DNA from: Synaphobranchus kaupii
Taxonomy: Eukaryota > Chordata > Actinopteri > Anguilliformes > Synaphobranchidae
DNA length: 64,000 nucleotides
Assembly: GCA_029718625.1 (NCBI GenBank)
Contig: CM056376.1
Coordinates: forward strand, 120,126,222 to 120,190,221
Direction: 5' to 3'
Part shown: positions 12,307-24,400 of the stretch, one piece after another
Layout of the letters: every line of letters begins with the position of its first letter
How positions within the stretch are numbered: the stretch's first letter is position 1
Notes under the pieces: generated by a model
What the model was told of the DNA's origin: nothing
Database searches by the model: none
Seen by the model: the letters and a program-made list of their open reading frames with translations, nothing else
Translations under genes and position numbers: made by a program

Positions 12307-12429
12307 TTAATTGTAATTTGTCATAAATGTTATTTCCAATACACTACATTATTGTTAGACTATCATTGAAAACATATAATGAACATGTAATTACATAAGT
12401 TATAACATTTTTGGCTGCTGTGCTCAATA

Positions 12430-12640
12430 GTGACTCATTGCTCTAACCACTATACCACAGATCACATGGAAAGTGGTAGTGAGGTTGCTAAATTTAAATT
12501 TCCCAGACTGTCCCATAAGAGGAAATCCCCTGAAAAGGCAATGACTCAAACTAGGGATGTTATAGCCATACAGACATGTGCAACCATTTCGCCACCCACA
12601 AGAAACACAGCAAGTACACAAGATGTCTCCCATTCTCACT
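12430..12640 (-). repeat. Possible tRNA-derived SINE remnant
   Basis: On the minus strand a stretch like TGGCGAAATGGTTGC is followed about 35 nt later by AGTTTGAGTC, similar in order and spacing to the A and B boxes of a tRNA promoter. A second A-box-like GTGGTATAGTGGTTAGAGC occurs nearer 12450. Neither part folds into a convincing tRNA. This is suggestive only. Confidence 0.3.
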
Positions 12641-12659
12641 GAAGTCACAAAGTCAGTTT

Positions 12660-14449
12660 TTATAATTAGCTACATGAAGATACCAATATATAATAGCATA
12701 TAATATATTATAGCATGACGATACCAGTGAATGAAGAACACACGCAGGTGTTCTGGAAAGGAAAACAGCAGTAAGGTGCAGCATAATGTTTTGTTTCAAT
12801 TACTCGATGAGTCTTTAGGCACGAATGAGTCTTTAGGACACAAAGCCTCCAAAGAACCTGCTGTGATCATGCCACACTGACTCACTGTGAGGATGTTTAA
12901 GTCCATGCAGCTCTTGTGCGGTTTCATGCTGATAATTAGATGATGAGGGGCAACAGCTAGGGGTGACATTTAATCAGTGACAGGGTGGCAAACGGCAGTG
13001 CCAAAGGCTGTGGAGGAAGATTGATAGAGGAGTATGCGAACAACATCTTGTTCCGGTAATTCTACCAATGCCCATGTTTTTTTTTAAAAAAGCTTAGATT
13101 GTGTGCTCGCAGCCAGCCCTTCGTTTGGCATCCATTTTGCAGTTTTTATATGCGATGCAGATCACATCAAACTAAATGCCACTGTCAGATCCCCCTTAGC
13201 CCTACCAATTACAGAACAATAAAAATCAGCGACAACCACACCTCACTGGTTGCGAGCATCTGTGAATACATTAAATTACTGCTTAATTAGTTTTCCATTG
13301 TAAAATGTGAACTTGTATAATGCAGCAATACAGTAATGCATTTCAACCACTTACACAACTTTCAGAACCACTCACTTCATAGCAAGGTTTGCATGATTTT
13401 GTGGTTCTATTAGCTACATACATTTTGCAACACGTACATATAGCAAGTTCCGAATGTATATTTTATCATAATTTTATTATAATTTTCACCTCACGTGGGT
13501 AAGTCCCCAGCTTCAAACACCTGGCAGCTGTGACTCATTTTCCATTATTGATGTCACAGTGGTAATTAACTGCCAAAATGTAAGTCACAACCAGCCACAT
13601 TAAGACTTCATCGCCATTCCCAAATAACCTGCCAGCATATGGCACCAAATGTTATATTCTTCTAATAGCCCATGAGAATCATGATCTTGCCATATAGTGA
13701 GAGAGAAAGCTGTGCAAGAATACCACAGTGGAATTAGCTTGGTTTACCAATTGACCGTTAAACTAGCGCTGCTCTGGAAAGCATGTTGCCAAAGGCCATG
13801 AATTCTGAGGCAGGAAAAACAGCCCCGACTTTAAAGCTAACAGATGTCTACGAGAGTACAAATAAAGCTTATCTGACAGTGCACACTGAGTCTTGATGTG
13901 TTCACCTTTTCTCTTTGGGAAATTGTACAGAATGTTAAAAAGGTTGTACAGGTGCTAATGAATGTTTACAGATAATGATGCAAATGTTAATGTCTTCTCC
14001 CCTCTATTTCGATTGTCCAATTATCCAATGTGGGCAGCTGGGTTTATGTTGGATACAAATTATTCCACGTCACCTTGAACTGTGGGGGTTAGGGAATTCT
14101 TTGAATAAAAAAGTGGTGCATGTTGGCAGTAAAATGTACTTTGTTTAGCACGCATGTAATGCACTTGCGTGGGTGTAGCTGGCATACTGTCAACAGCAGA
14201 CAGGTCCAGTGGGAGTGAAGTTCTTAAGTGTCCTCTGAGCATCCCATAGGTGTCAAGATAGAGGCTTGATACTGTCCACTAGCTCAAACAGGCATTGTAC
14301 TAATGTGCTACCGACACATTTTCTAAAGTGTAAAATAAGGAACATCAATTTACGGGCTTGCTAAATAGTTTGTCTACCCAACAAGAGAAAGAGGCATTTA
14401 ACATTGGGAAACGTCGGTAAAAACGAAGACATTCAGCTCATTGCCCCCT
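12660..14449. other. No gene recognised
   Basis: Mixed AT-rich sequence. Nothing was identified as an exon, RNA gene or transposon end. Confidence 0.4.
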
Positions 14450-15110
14450 GTTTTAACAAGAGATTGCGGCGCGGAGTGGAAGCTGGAGGGGGCCCGGGAT
14501 CAGATTGTTTTCCCCGTCACGTCTCGTCTCGTCACACTGCCCTGGAGAGTGACCAACCCCAAATCCGCTTGATCGCTTACATCTGACCGGTTCACCGGCG
14601 ATATAGTTGCCGGCGGCGACCACTCGAGCGGATAACTTTATTTCCACAACTTCTTCTCTGACACCACCAACCCCCCCCCGCAATTTTTTTTCCCCTCTGG
14701 GTCCATATGGCTTCAGGACATGCCTCAGTGACGGAGCCACACGTGGGACTGACTTCTCATTTTTCAGATAACTTCTCAAGCGCGAGGACAAGAGCAAGGC
14801 ATGCGCGTCGCCCCTCCCCCACCCATGCCTTTAATAGGTGGAGCTGGAGTTGTTATGAACAGCAAAGACATAAACGAGGGGAAACTCTTAAATATCCCCG
14901 CACATCACGTAAAACTGAGGAAAAATAATAACAATAAAAGCCGAGAGACCATCTGAGATCGTCCTAAAGAGGCTTTGACGAGTATCTGACTCGTCTCCAG
15001 CCTTCGGCCTTGACCGCGAGACACTTTGATCAGATGATTATGTTATGATTGATATCGCCGTCTTTTAATCTCTCTGTGATCGGCGCGTTTAGTTGAGAGG
15101 CTTTTTTTTT
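14450..15110. promoter_or_regulatory. GC/CpG-rich island, possible regulatory sequence
   Basis: CpG density is visibly higher than in the flanks (for example 14455-14660 and 14975-15090), and the block is free of tandem repeats apart from a short C run (about 14671-14679) and a T run (15102-15111). Overlapping frames on both strands lack recognisable domains. A promoter or enhancer is possible, but no transcription start signal can be assigned. Confidence 0.25.
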
Positions 15111-15382
15111 TTGTAGATCCCAGTCTCCTTGCCTTGGTGCAATTGCGACATCTCTTTTATTTCCTTTTATTACTTACAAATACATACAGGATGTTGACAG
15201 ATAAAGCTACTGAAGTGATGATAAAATTAACTATTGTCCTATCATTTTATTAGAAGCAGAATTACAAAGCAAGGTAATATACAAAATGTCAGCGTGATAA
15301 TGCAGAGTTTTTTATTGCTAGTTGATTGGCTGCATGCTGAAGGTGTGATTTCATATTGAAAACTCAATCCGCCTGCAAAGGA

Positions 15383-15433
15383 GTGCACTACCATTTAGGG
15401 GTGTACTACCATTTAGGGGTGTACTACCATTTA
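15383..15433 (+). repeat. Short tandem repeat, about 20-bp unit, 2.5 copies
   Basis: The core CTACCATTTAGGGGTGTA recurs at a period of about 20 bases, the last copy being partial. Confidence 0.85.
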
Positions 15434-15841
15434 TTAGCCGTATGAATCAAATAACCAATGGGATAAATGTCAAGTCTATTTTTCTATATCAAGGTAAGAC
15501 CTGGTTTAATGCTTGCATTTCCTACCACAGAGTAGTAGTAGCTACCCACTCTCATCAGGTGTGGTTCCTGCTATGAGAAGTGTTATGTGTGTTTTTCCCC
15601 CTCTGGTGTTGGCATGACGGCGCTGTCTGACAGCTGAGGTATGCATGACAGATGAGGGCGGAGGAGGGAGTGATTTGCGTTTTGGGGAGAGAGATGATTA
15701 TGAAGATGAGGTGGCGTCCACGGAGCATCCCACAATCCCTCCCCCCTCCCTTCTTCCTTCCAGGCATCTTCTCATCTACTTGACACAGTAATTACAGCAC
15801 ACGCTGATTCAGATGATGGATGGAGTCCCAGACTGGGATGT

Positions 15842-15900
15842 TCTCTCTCTCTCTCTCTCTCTCTCACTCTCTCTGTCTCTCTCTCTCTCTCCCCCCCCCC
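15842..15900. repeat. (CT)n microsatellite ending in poly(C)
   Basis: An interrupted CT repeat is followed by ten C residues. Confidence 0.9.
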
Positions 15901-16055
15901 ATCCTTTCACCTGCTCTTTTACAATTTCAGAGAATCTCTGTTTTTGATGCTGGCTGGAAAAGCACTCAAACGGTTATCTTCCCGAATCATTTGTTCTAAG
16001 TGATTAGAGAGTTTTCACCGGAGGAGATTTAGCTGGGGCCAAGTTTCAGTGTATA

Positions 16056-16278
16056 GACACACAAATGCGTACACAGACCTGCACTTTCACACGCACGGAC
16101 ACACACACACACACACACAAACACACCCACGCATACACACGCATGCACGCACGCATACACAAACACACACACAAATGCACACGCGCATACACAAACACAC
16201 ACATGCACACGCACGCATACACACACGCACACACACACATACACAAACACACACATGCACACGCACGCGTACACACGC
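16056..16278. repeat. Interrupted (CA)n-rich low-complexity array
   Basis: CA, CG and CATA variants alternate over more than 200 bp. The Thr/His and Cys/Val open frames on both strands across this block are products of the dinucleotide repeat, not genes. Confidence 0.95.
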
Positions 16279-16504
16279 GGGGACGGGAGAGAGTGAGCGA
16301 AGTGCATCCGCCAACACGGCAGCAGATGCTCGGCCGTGTTTAATTGAGTTGTTACTGCAGCACAAAAGGAGAGGCAGATTCGATTTGGCTCCCTGCGCCC
16401 CGTCCCGCCGCCCTCTACGTTTCATTAAGGGGGAGTCGGAACACCTGGCGAGAGCTCTGGGACATGACAGGGATGCCAGAGTGTGATTTCTAGATTGGGG
16501 GTAC

Positions 16505-16532
<28 letters not shown>
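16505..16532 (+). repeat. Poly(G) tract, 28 bases
   Basis: An uninterrupted G run, which is length-unstable in replication and in sequencing. It is one of several such tracts in the window. Confidence 0.95.
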
Positions 16533-16535
<3 letters not shown>

Positions 16536-16907
16536 GCCCCGCAAGCGGAGAGAGAGAAGGAGGGAAGGAAAGCATCCGCCGCTACTGCCATCCGCGCAAC
16601 GGAACCAGCCACCCCTGACACATCAAAAGCTGTCAGGGGGAAATGGAGGGACAAAGGGGAGACGCGCGAGGGGCAGGAACAAAAAGAGGACGAGAGGGCA
16701 CAGTCAGTCAGACGCTTGACCTTCTTTTTCATTAGGCACAAAGGGGCGGGGCTGGTCTGTTCAGCCCCTCCTAGGCAGGTCTGTTACAACAGGGCCAGTT
16801 GAGTAGAATTCATAAAATTAAATTAATGCAGGTGCCCCTTCTGTTGCAAATATTGCCATGAATGTGGAATAAATATTAACTATAATGAATGTTAATACAG
16901 CACGGTA

Positions 16908-16908
<1 letters not shown>

Positions 16909-16943
<35 letters not shown>
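16909..16943. repeat. (TTA)n microsatellite
   Basis: About eleven TTA units. Confidence 0.95.
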
Positions 16944-17261
16944 GAAAGATTTCTTTCAATGTACCAGTTTCAGGAGAGATTAAGTGGACTGCGAGTGGAT
17001 TTATTTTATGCCTATATTCATATTAAGCTGCTCCTTTTGAACACATCGTCAGTCAGACAAAGTAAAATTGAAATATAACATAAAAGGCAAGCATAAACGT
17101 TGGCCATGTCATGAGCTCACTGTAACCAGGAGCCTGTCTTGGTGCGACCCAGCTGGCATCATACTGCTAGGCATATGGTGGGATCAAGTCTGCCAGCGCT
17201 CCTCAGTTTAACACTGCATTAGTTCAGCCCAGTGACACAGCAGGTACCCACAGGCTACCAG

Positions 17262-17430
17262 GGGCCTGTACCACGAAGCAGGATTACTGGGTTAGCTGGA
17301 TAACTGCCCTGAGTAAAACCCGGAACCCTCCCAAATCTGGAACATGGACTGAAGTAAAAAGAGCTGTTCCAGGTTATACTCAGTGCAGTTATTCAGCTAA
17401 CCCAGTGAACCTGCATCTGGATACAGGCCC
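17262..17430. mobile_element. Hairpin MITE, family A copy 1 (169 bp)
   Basis: The element starts GGGCCTGTACC and ends TACAGGCCC. Long inner arms read GAAGCAGGATTACTGGGTTA inward from the left and, diverged, as the complement from the right. CAG flanks both ends (17259-17261 and 17431-17433), which fits a 3-bp target duplication. The interior carries GAGTAAAACCCGG and its inverted counterpart. It has no coding capacity. The 3-bp duplication would fit PIF/Harbinger-type mobilisation, but this is inference. Confidence 0.8.
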
Positions 17431-17452
17431 CAGGTATCATCCGTGGGATGTA

Positions 17453-17690
17453 CAGTTGAAGTCGGAAGTTTACATACACTTTGTCATTAAAACAAATTTT
17501 TAACCACTCCACAGATTTCATGTTAGCAAACTATAGTGTTGGCAGGTCAGTTAGGGCATCTACTTTGTGCATGACACAAGTCATTTTTCCAACAATTGTT
17601 TACAGACAGATTATTTCACTTTGAATTCACTATATCACAATTCCAGTGGGTCAGAAGTTTACATACACTAAGTTGACTGTGCCTTTAAAT
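17453..17690 (+). mobile_element. Sleeping Beauty-class Tc1 left inverted repeat (IR/DR)
   Basis: After a TA at 17451-17452, the sequence CAGTTGAAGTCGGAAGTTTA begins a terminal repeat. A second, inner copy of the direct-repeat core (CAGAAGTTTACATACACTAA) lies about 200 bp inward (17651). This outer/inner direct-repeat arrangement and the sequence match the salmonid-type Tc1 elements from which Sleeping Beauty was rebuilt. No transposase or right end follows. From about 17690 a different Tc1-like UTR sequence may continue to about 17730. This is a solo, non-functional end. Confidence 0.9.
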
Positions 17691-17734
17691 CTTTAATATT
17701 TGGTTGCATATCCTTTGCATGCCATGCCTTCCTG

Positions 17735-20289
17735 ATGTCTGTGACCCAACAACATCAAAAGACTCTTGATATCTTATTTTCTGGTATTCTTACAAGCGAT
17801 ACTATAACGTCTCTGCATTTGAATGGATCTCTATGGGAATTTGGGGGTAGGACTAGATTTAGCTGTAAATTATGCTGGAACAGTATGGAATACATGATTG
17901 GTAAAATGGCTGTAAGTCATCAAGGGTCTGAGGTATCAAACAAGCCTCAAACCATCACTCTGCTGCCAGATATGCAGTAGATATGGATGGATCACTTTAA
18001 GGGTTGTTTCTCCTGACAAATTTTCCTATTGAACTCTATGGAAATATAAGGAGAAGAAACCCCTCAAGTTATTGGTATCGTAATATATATTGGCATTGAA
18101 ATTGTTGTGATTTCAGGACATGGAACTACAAAAACTACACATTTTTTATGCTTCACAACCGCCCCCCACCCCCCTTTTCCCCACAGTTTGGAATACCCAA
18201 TCGTTTACAGTCACGCTCCTGCTGTAATCATCACAGACGATTGGTGGGAGAGTGTAGACAAGCATACTCTCTCTTCTGAAGCGTGTGATCAGGGCATGAA
18301 ACTATTTGAATCCAAAAGGAATATCTGTGTGTACTTTTTCACCCACTGGCCAGAGTGGCTTGTGGATTCAAAAAATCAGCAGCCATTTAAAAATATTTAC
18401 CAGCCCGCATTACCTTCTAAAATATGACACAACCTAGTTGGTTACCTGCCAAAGTGGCTGCTAGAGTAGAGAATCTTACCAGCTACAATTCAAATTTCCC
18501 AAGTATTTGGCTGGTGGCGGGTGTTAATTTCACACCCTGCATGTGATGAACCCCACAGCTCGAACATGAGTCAAAGGAAGACCTTTCACAAACAGCTTTA
18601 GCAAGTCGGCTGTGGGCACCTGATCGACCAGCTGGGGTCACTAGAGAGCAATGAGACATAGATACTGGCCAACTCACCCCTCCCTGACCCTGGGTGATGA
18701 TACCGCCAATTCTGTGTTGCCCTGTGGGGCTACCAGCCACAATTGGCACTGGAACTGTCGGGATTCCATGAATGGCTGGGGCCCATATTAGGCATTATGC
18801 ACAACAACATTTTATAACAATCTCTGTCTGAGCAACACTAGTGCTAACTCTAGTGCTAACACACCAGACAAAGTACTGTGGGAGCAGGCCGCTGTGTCAA
18901 ATCTCTACCAGCCTCAGCTGGTTTCGTCATCTGAATCCATTGCTAAACAGTCAAAAATAAATAAATAATTCAATAAATAAATAATGGCATGTTGCTAGCT
19001 AGTATATGACTGTTGGATAGTTAGCCAAGCAAGCTATAACTGCTACCACTACTAGTGTTTCCACCCGCAAATTATGTTCTCGATGTGAAATGTACAAGAT
19101 AACTAAGATTGGACTGCAAGACACAACTGACTTTAGAGTTCCTAATCACTGCCCAGTTGTATTTAGCCAAAGGCATATCAGGGTAACTAAGCTGGCTGAT
19201 TTGTACCTCTCTCCCTCCGGTTGTGTGCATGTTTCTGTGCAGGCTGACCCCCTACTAGAGTACAACCTCCTACGATCCCATCAGGAAAGGCAGTCGGAAC
19301 TCTGAAATGTTCATAACTTTAAAACTGAAGTCTAAGAGAAGCTAGTTTTAATTGGAATCATTTGACGGAATGGTTACTTGCATTACTCTAGCCTTTAAAA
19401 AATGGTTCTTGTTCTTGGCTACACATCATTTTATAAGTTGATAGCTAATAATATAAAATAAGATGTAAGAGGACTCTCAGAAGACTATTTTATCTTTCCT
19501 TCCCTAAGGATGCAGCATAATATGACGCAGCATACTAATAAACTGCCTGTAGCTGCAATGAATCCTGATTGCGGCAATTAATTAAAAACTGGTACAACGG
19601 TAATCAGTGACCAGCTGAGAACATTGTAGCTGAAAATATATATCTGGACTGGAGGGTTGAGCTGCACTACCATAGCTCCACAGTTCCTCCTTGTAGCATT
19701 TATTAAATCAAAATATCATGAAAATAACAGGAATAAAGACGGAATTACCCCTCAATGCCATTTTCTGCACAGTAATCTAATCAAACAAGTGTACTGACCA
19801 TAGGTAGCTAACATTGTGCAAGAAAATAGCTGGAATGTAAATTAAAGGTAATGACTTGTATTATATTAGCTAACATGTGCAGCTAGATTGCTTTATAGTT
19901 TATCACAAAAGCAAGAAGTTACAGAAAATTGAAACCATTAGCCTTGCCATTAAACCACCGTGTGGACTTGATCTGACATAATCACACATTCTTTTCAAAC
20001 CCCAGCAAAAACTGTGAAACTGTTTCCTTCCTTGTTTGTTAGCCAAAAGGTTCTTGTTGCCTGCTGCAATTATGTTTTGTCTGAATCATTGAGTTGACTG
20101 TTGCAAAGTGCAGATACTTCTTTAGTATTCAAATAGTTTATTGGGTCACTAAAACCCAGTGCATATTCTGGCCAATTGCTCTGCCGATTTTAGTCAGCAA
20201 ACTGGGAATCGTTAGCCACACTTGGTCAATCAAACACACTTTGCAATATGCAGCTATATTTGCCTTCTGTAGTTAGAGCCAAGCTAAGT
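17735..20289. other. No gene recognised; possible old repeats
   Basis: An AAAT-rich patch lies at about 18953-18984. The block at about 18480-18770 looks repeat-like (it starts and ends with GC-rich, tRNA-unlike segments) but I could not assign a family. Open frames up to 106 codons (18107-18427) have no recognisable domain. Confidence 0.35.
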
Positions 20290-20297
20290 ATCTACAT

Positions 20298-20667
20298 CAG
20301 AGTGGGAAAACCAGGGGGCGATACTACGAAGCAGGATTACTTAGTTAGCTGGATACCTGCACCGAGTAAAACCCGGACCCATCCCAAAATCTGGAACACG
20401 GACTGAAGTATAAAGAGCTGTTCCCGGTTTTACTCAGTGCAGTTATCCAGCTAACTAAGTAATCCTGCTTTGTATTGTACCCTCCAGGTCCTGGAGAGCC
20501 ACAGGGTCTCCTGGTTTTTGTTGTTACTCGGCACTTAACTGGTCAATTAAAGCAGTTAATTACACTGTTAACTCACTTCATCTGTTTTCTTGGGTCTAGA
20601 GTTGTTGCATTTAAGGTGAAAACAAAAACCAGCAGACCCCACTGCTCTTCAGGGTTGGCTCCCTCTG
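20298..20667. mobile_element. hAT-type MITE, host of a nested MITE (370 bp)
   Basis: The terminal repeats start CAGAG at 20298 and end CTCTG at 20667. The identical octamer ATCTACAT flanks both sides (20290-20297 and 20668-20675). Eight-base target duplications and CA-G termini are typical of the hAT superfamily. The inner arms contain GAGAGCCACAGGG and, towards the right, AACAAAAACCAGCAGACCCC in inverted relation. The left arm is split by the family A MITE at 20316-20482. There is no transposase, so it must have been moved in trans. Confidence 0.85.
20316..20482. mobile_element. Hairpin MITE, family A copy 2, nested in the hAT MITE
   Basis: It shares the arms of copy 1 (GAAGCAGGATTACT, GCTGGATACCTGCAC, GAGTAAAACCCGGA and inverted counterparts). 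The left end is GGGCGATACTACG and the right end GTATTGTACCC. CCAGG precedes the left end and recurs one base after the right end, so the exact target duplication is uncertain. Its position inside a hAT MITE makes it the younger insertion. Confidence 0.85.
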
Positions 20668-21294
20668 ATCTACATGGTATAATCTGGAAGTGAGAACCAG
20701 GAAGTGAGTGTTCAAAGTGCCAGCCAATGAAAACACTTTATAAAACAACAAATTAATTATCCTCCAATCCTGAACAAATGTAATCACACGGTTAGCAAAG
20801 GGCAGGCATGCTGAGTGAGAATCGGATTGGGTTGTATATAACTCTGAGTGACTCAACCTTGTGCCTATAGGTGGCCTGTGCCAGCTGTATATCAAGTGTA
20901 ATCCTTGGATGCAATGACTGCATAGCTCATCCGGTAAATAGAGTGAACAGAAGCAGTGGAGGAGAGACTCCTCTCTGCTTTTTCAAATTTAGCCAAGGCA
21001 ATTTGGAGCACGTTACCACAAATAGACGTCAACAAATATGAGCTGGCATTCCAAATTGGGAGAAAAGGGGGAAATTGGGGATGAAAATCAGTTGAAGAAA
21101 ATTAACATAAAATGGCAGAACACATTGTCTAATCAAAATTATGCTTGTAGACAGTATTGGCAATGGTCTAGTAGAGTCCCTTATGCTTTGTATTTGCTTT
21201 TCTGCAATGTAGCGAAGATTGCAACAGTTACTCCGAGTTTAATAAATTCAGCTAAAAAACACATTGCATGAGAAAAACATATTAAATGTCTGTG

Positions 21295-21311
21295 AAAAAA
21301 AAAAAAAAAAA
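21295..21311 (+). repeat. Poly(A) run
   Basis: Seventeen A residues with no retrotransposon recognised upstream. Confidence 0.8.
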
Positions 21312-21645
21312 TCTGAAATAAGCCAAAGGGATTCAGTAGTGGTCACATATGACTGTGAAAGTGCTGTGAAAATAACCGATTGATCGTAAACACCATAAAC
21401 CCTTTCACACACGTTCACACTGCTTCGCACGAAGGTGCTCTGGCAGTTATTTGCTGGGCATCACTTAAATTAATGTTTTCCTCCCAAAATGAGGACATTC
21501 TATTGAAAAAAAGGAAGAGATTGGGAAAGGTGCTGTTTCCAGACAGGAAGTGGGCATGGGACCACACATTGTTAGCCTTGGAAGTCTGGACATTTTAGAC
21601 AATGTTTTTCAGCATTTTTGGCTTTGTCCTTTTTTTTTTTTCAAC

Positions 21646-21670
21646 AGTGTGTGTGTGTGTGTGTGTGTGT
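21646..21670 (+). repeat. (GT)n microsatellite
   Basis: About twelve GT units. Confidence 0.95.
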
Positions 21671-21973
21671 CTATAGGGCAATGTGTGGTGGGGGTACTGT
21701 ATCCTACCTAGTGAGCTTCCTGTCTCTCTGGCATGGGCCTACAGTAGCCTGGTGGGGACAGTTGTAAATAAGTGAGAAAAGGAAGGTCCATTCCTGACGT
21801 CAGTGACACGCTGGCTTCCCGCTCTGTGCTGACAGCTGAGGAGGGCAAAATCACTCTGCCCTTTTCCTGTTCTGTGACTCAGCAGCTGCTGTTTATGGGT
21901 ATGCGCGTGAAACTATTTAGCCTGTCACTCTTTTTCTCTCCAGGGGAAACGTCTGCACGGTTTGTGCTTTCGG

Positions 21974-22016
21974 ATATTATTATTATTATCATTATTATTA
22001 CTACTACTACTACTAC

Positions 22017-22068
<52 letters not shown>
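21974..22068. repeat. Compound trinucleotide repeat ATT/CTA/AAT
   Basis: ATT units change to CTA and then to about seventeen AAT units. Homopolymeric Ile/Thr/Asn and Leu/Val/Ile frames across it are repeat products. Confidence 0.95.
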
Positions 22069-22069
<1 letters not shown>

Positions 22070-23768
22070 CCATGCCTACTTTTGACAGTCCAATTAACAA
22101 ATTATTGAAAGTATCGATTTGTCTGTGCTTTGATTTCAGCGGATTTCTTCCCCCTATAGCACATACAGTATATAGTGTTTCACATTTTAGAATCGTCTGA
22201 AAAATGCTGTACATGGATATACATAGAATTAATGTATGTGTGTACATTAATTCTATTCTAAGACCACCGTTGCTCTGTCATAATGTGAAGTTTTGAAGAT
22301 ATGTAGGAAAATACATTTCTGTGTAATGGTGGAAGAATTTTTCTTGATTTTATGAAAACAGGCACAATTCCTTTAAAACATTGCACATATCACCTGGATT
22401 ATGATTTATGGTTTACTGTGGAATATCAAATGGCAGAATTGTTGCTTATACCTTTGCTGCTGAAAAATTTACTCCCCTGAATTTCAAACAGTCCATAAGA
22501 TCCACTCTCATTCTCTTTGATCCTCTCATTGGTTAAGAGCTGGTTGCCAACAGCCAACCCAAATGCGCTTTGGATAATCAAAGGAGAGGGCCCCAGACTA
22601 ATTGTATTAGCAGAGTGGCCAGAAATCACTGACCACTGTGGATGCTTGTCTCCACAGGCCTTTACAAGTCCAGTTCCCTTGCCTCTGTTCTGAGAGAGGC
22701 CATCTTTTTATTAAATGGTTTTATTAAATGGTTTGTTTACACTATCAAGACACAATTTCCACCTATAGTCACTTGGATGTATAACTGGTGCTTTATTTTA
22801 CATTTTAAATAGTGAGCATTAATATATCACCATAGCAAAGAGATACATTATTGCAGTAAGTGAACTCCTGTGAGCATGAACACAGGGTCCCGTATTAAGC
22901 AATGGTAGGCATGTGCTAAAAAAAAGTTCCAGAAATTTCTCCCATGAGAACGGCTCACACCGGAACACGAAAAGCTGAACCAATTGCAATTTTGCACTCC
23001 ACGCCGGCCGGGCCGGGTCCCGTTTGCAAGGGAAGTGTGTCATTCACAGGAGCAACTGTTTATTTAGTGTAAAAGAAGGGACTTGAGGCTGCTGCATTTC
23101 TGACGGAAAACTTTCAATGTCATTGGGGCCACGGTGGCGCAGAAACCTGTAAACTGTTAGACCTTGGGTTTTGAGGAAAAAGTGGCACATCCTGCTCAGC
23201 GCTTCCCCTCGGGAAGAGGAGAAGAATTCGGAGAATCTCACGCTGTTATAAAATGATTAGTAACAGGGGGCACTGCAGTGTTTCTCTCACAAGCTGACAC
23301 AGTGTCCTCATAACTGTGTGTGCTTCAGACTGTTGTGATGTAATGCACTTAAATACTTACATTTATTGTGTTACGATATCCCATGCAATACATTAATAAC
23401 ATTGATAAATTAATAACTCTAACATAACAATAACATTAATAGTCAATAACAAGTATTTGGTGGTATCACACAAGGCTGTGCACAGACCTTTTGTAGGGGC
23501 AGTGGCTCAAGCTGAAAAAAGGGTAACCCCCTGTGTGCACATTCACACAAATACCGTCTCTTCAAATTGCATTTAATTTTAAGACCTCAGAAAGTGACAT
23601 TTAAGAACATTGGTAATATTCTCATTCATAAACAAATGTTTAATTCGACTTCCTGCTCGACAGTCATGTTGAACTGGGTGAGCTATAATACAGTTGCATT
23701 TCCTAACCTACCCTCGCACCTGCCTTTGTCCTGCCCAACATTACCATGACAACACACACATATACACG

Positions 23769-23771
<3 letters not shown>

Positions 23772-23846
<75 letters not shown>
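23772..23846. repeat. (CA)n microsatellite, about 37 units
   Basis: A long uninterrupted CA array; His/Thr and Val/Cys frames are artefacts of it. Confidence 0.97.
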
Positions 23847-23849
<3 letters not shown>

Positions 23850-23924
23850 ACACTACAGTGTAGTACAGCACACCTTATCTGCACTTTTTATTCTTCTTTT
23901 CTGTCAAATCAATCTTTCTTTTTT

Positions 23925-24026
23925 TTTCATTATTCTGTGAAGCACTTTGAACTTTGAATTGCTTTTACAATTCAGTTGTATAAATATGTGCTATACAAAT
24001 AAACTTGACTTGACTTGACTTGACCT
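23925..24026 (+). mobile_element. L2/CR1-type LINE 3' end with (TTGAC)n tail
   Basis: GAAGCACTTTGAAC, then GTGCTATACAAATAAAC, then four TTGAC units form the typical 3' UTR end and pentamer tail of fish L2-like LINEs. Only about 100 bp is present. The LINE at 26334-27180 ends with the same pentamer tail on the opposite strand. Confidence 0.75.
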
Positions 24027-24400
24027 ACTATGGTACTGCTGAAGATGCTCTAGCCTACCCTTTGTATGTGTCAGGATGAGAGGGATGATGGTTAGCGATA
24101 GGATAACATTTGTATGTGACAGTATGTGACTGCAAGGACCAAACTGAGCTAGCTGTGAGGTATTAGCTGTTTTATTTCATAAACAATATCTATCTCTCTG
24201 CCCATGTCATGTCCTGTTCAATATTATTATGGAAAAATTGATTAAATATAGTGTGCCCACCAATGCGGTCACGCAGTAGACGCCTAGGCTACAAAACTGG
24301 GCTGATGATGTTTAGCTATCTAGTCTAGAGATAACTAATTTAGATAAACAAACTATAGCTGCTAATGCATTCATTTAGCTGAAATAGTATGGAGGATATT

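Larger units (their letters stand above)
20676..24397. other. No gene recognised; microsatellites only
   Basis: Simple repeats are listed separately. A 13-bp perfect stem with a 6-nt loop occurs at about 22224-22255. A stretch at about 23128-23180 (GGTGGCGCAG start) faintly resembles a SINE tRNA head but lacks a clear B box. No exon was supported. Confidence 0.4.

Noticed and set aside
16029..16575. Cys/Val-rich and Thr/His-rich proteins of 76-162 codons
   Set aside because: They are direct translations of the CA/GT array and the adjacent poly(G) tract in several frames.
23128..23180. tRNA-like SINE head starting GGTGGCGCAG
   Set aside because: No proper B box or SINE body follows, so the similarity is too short to call.
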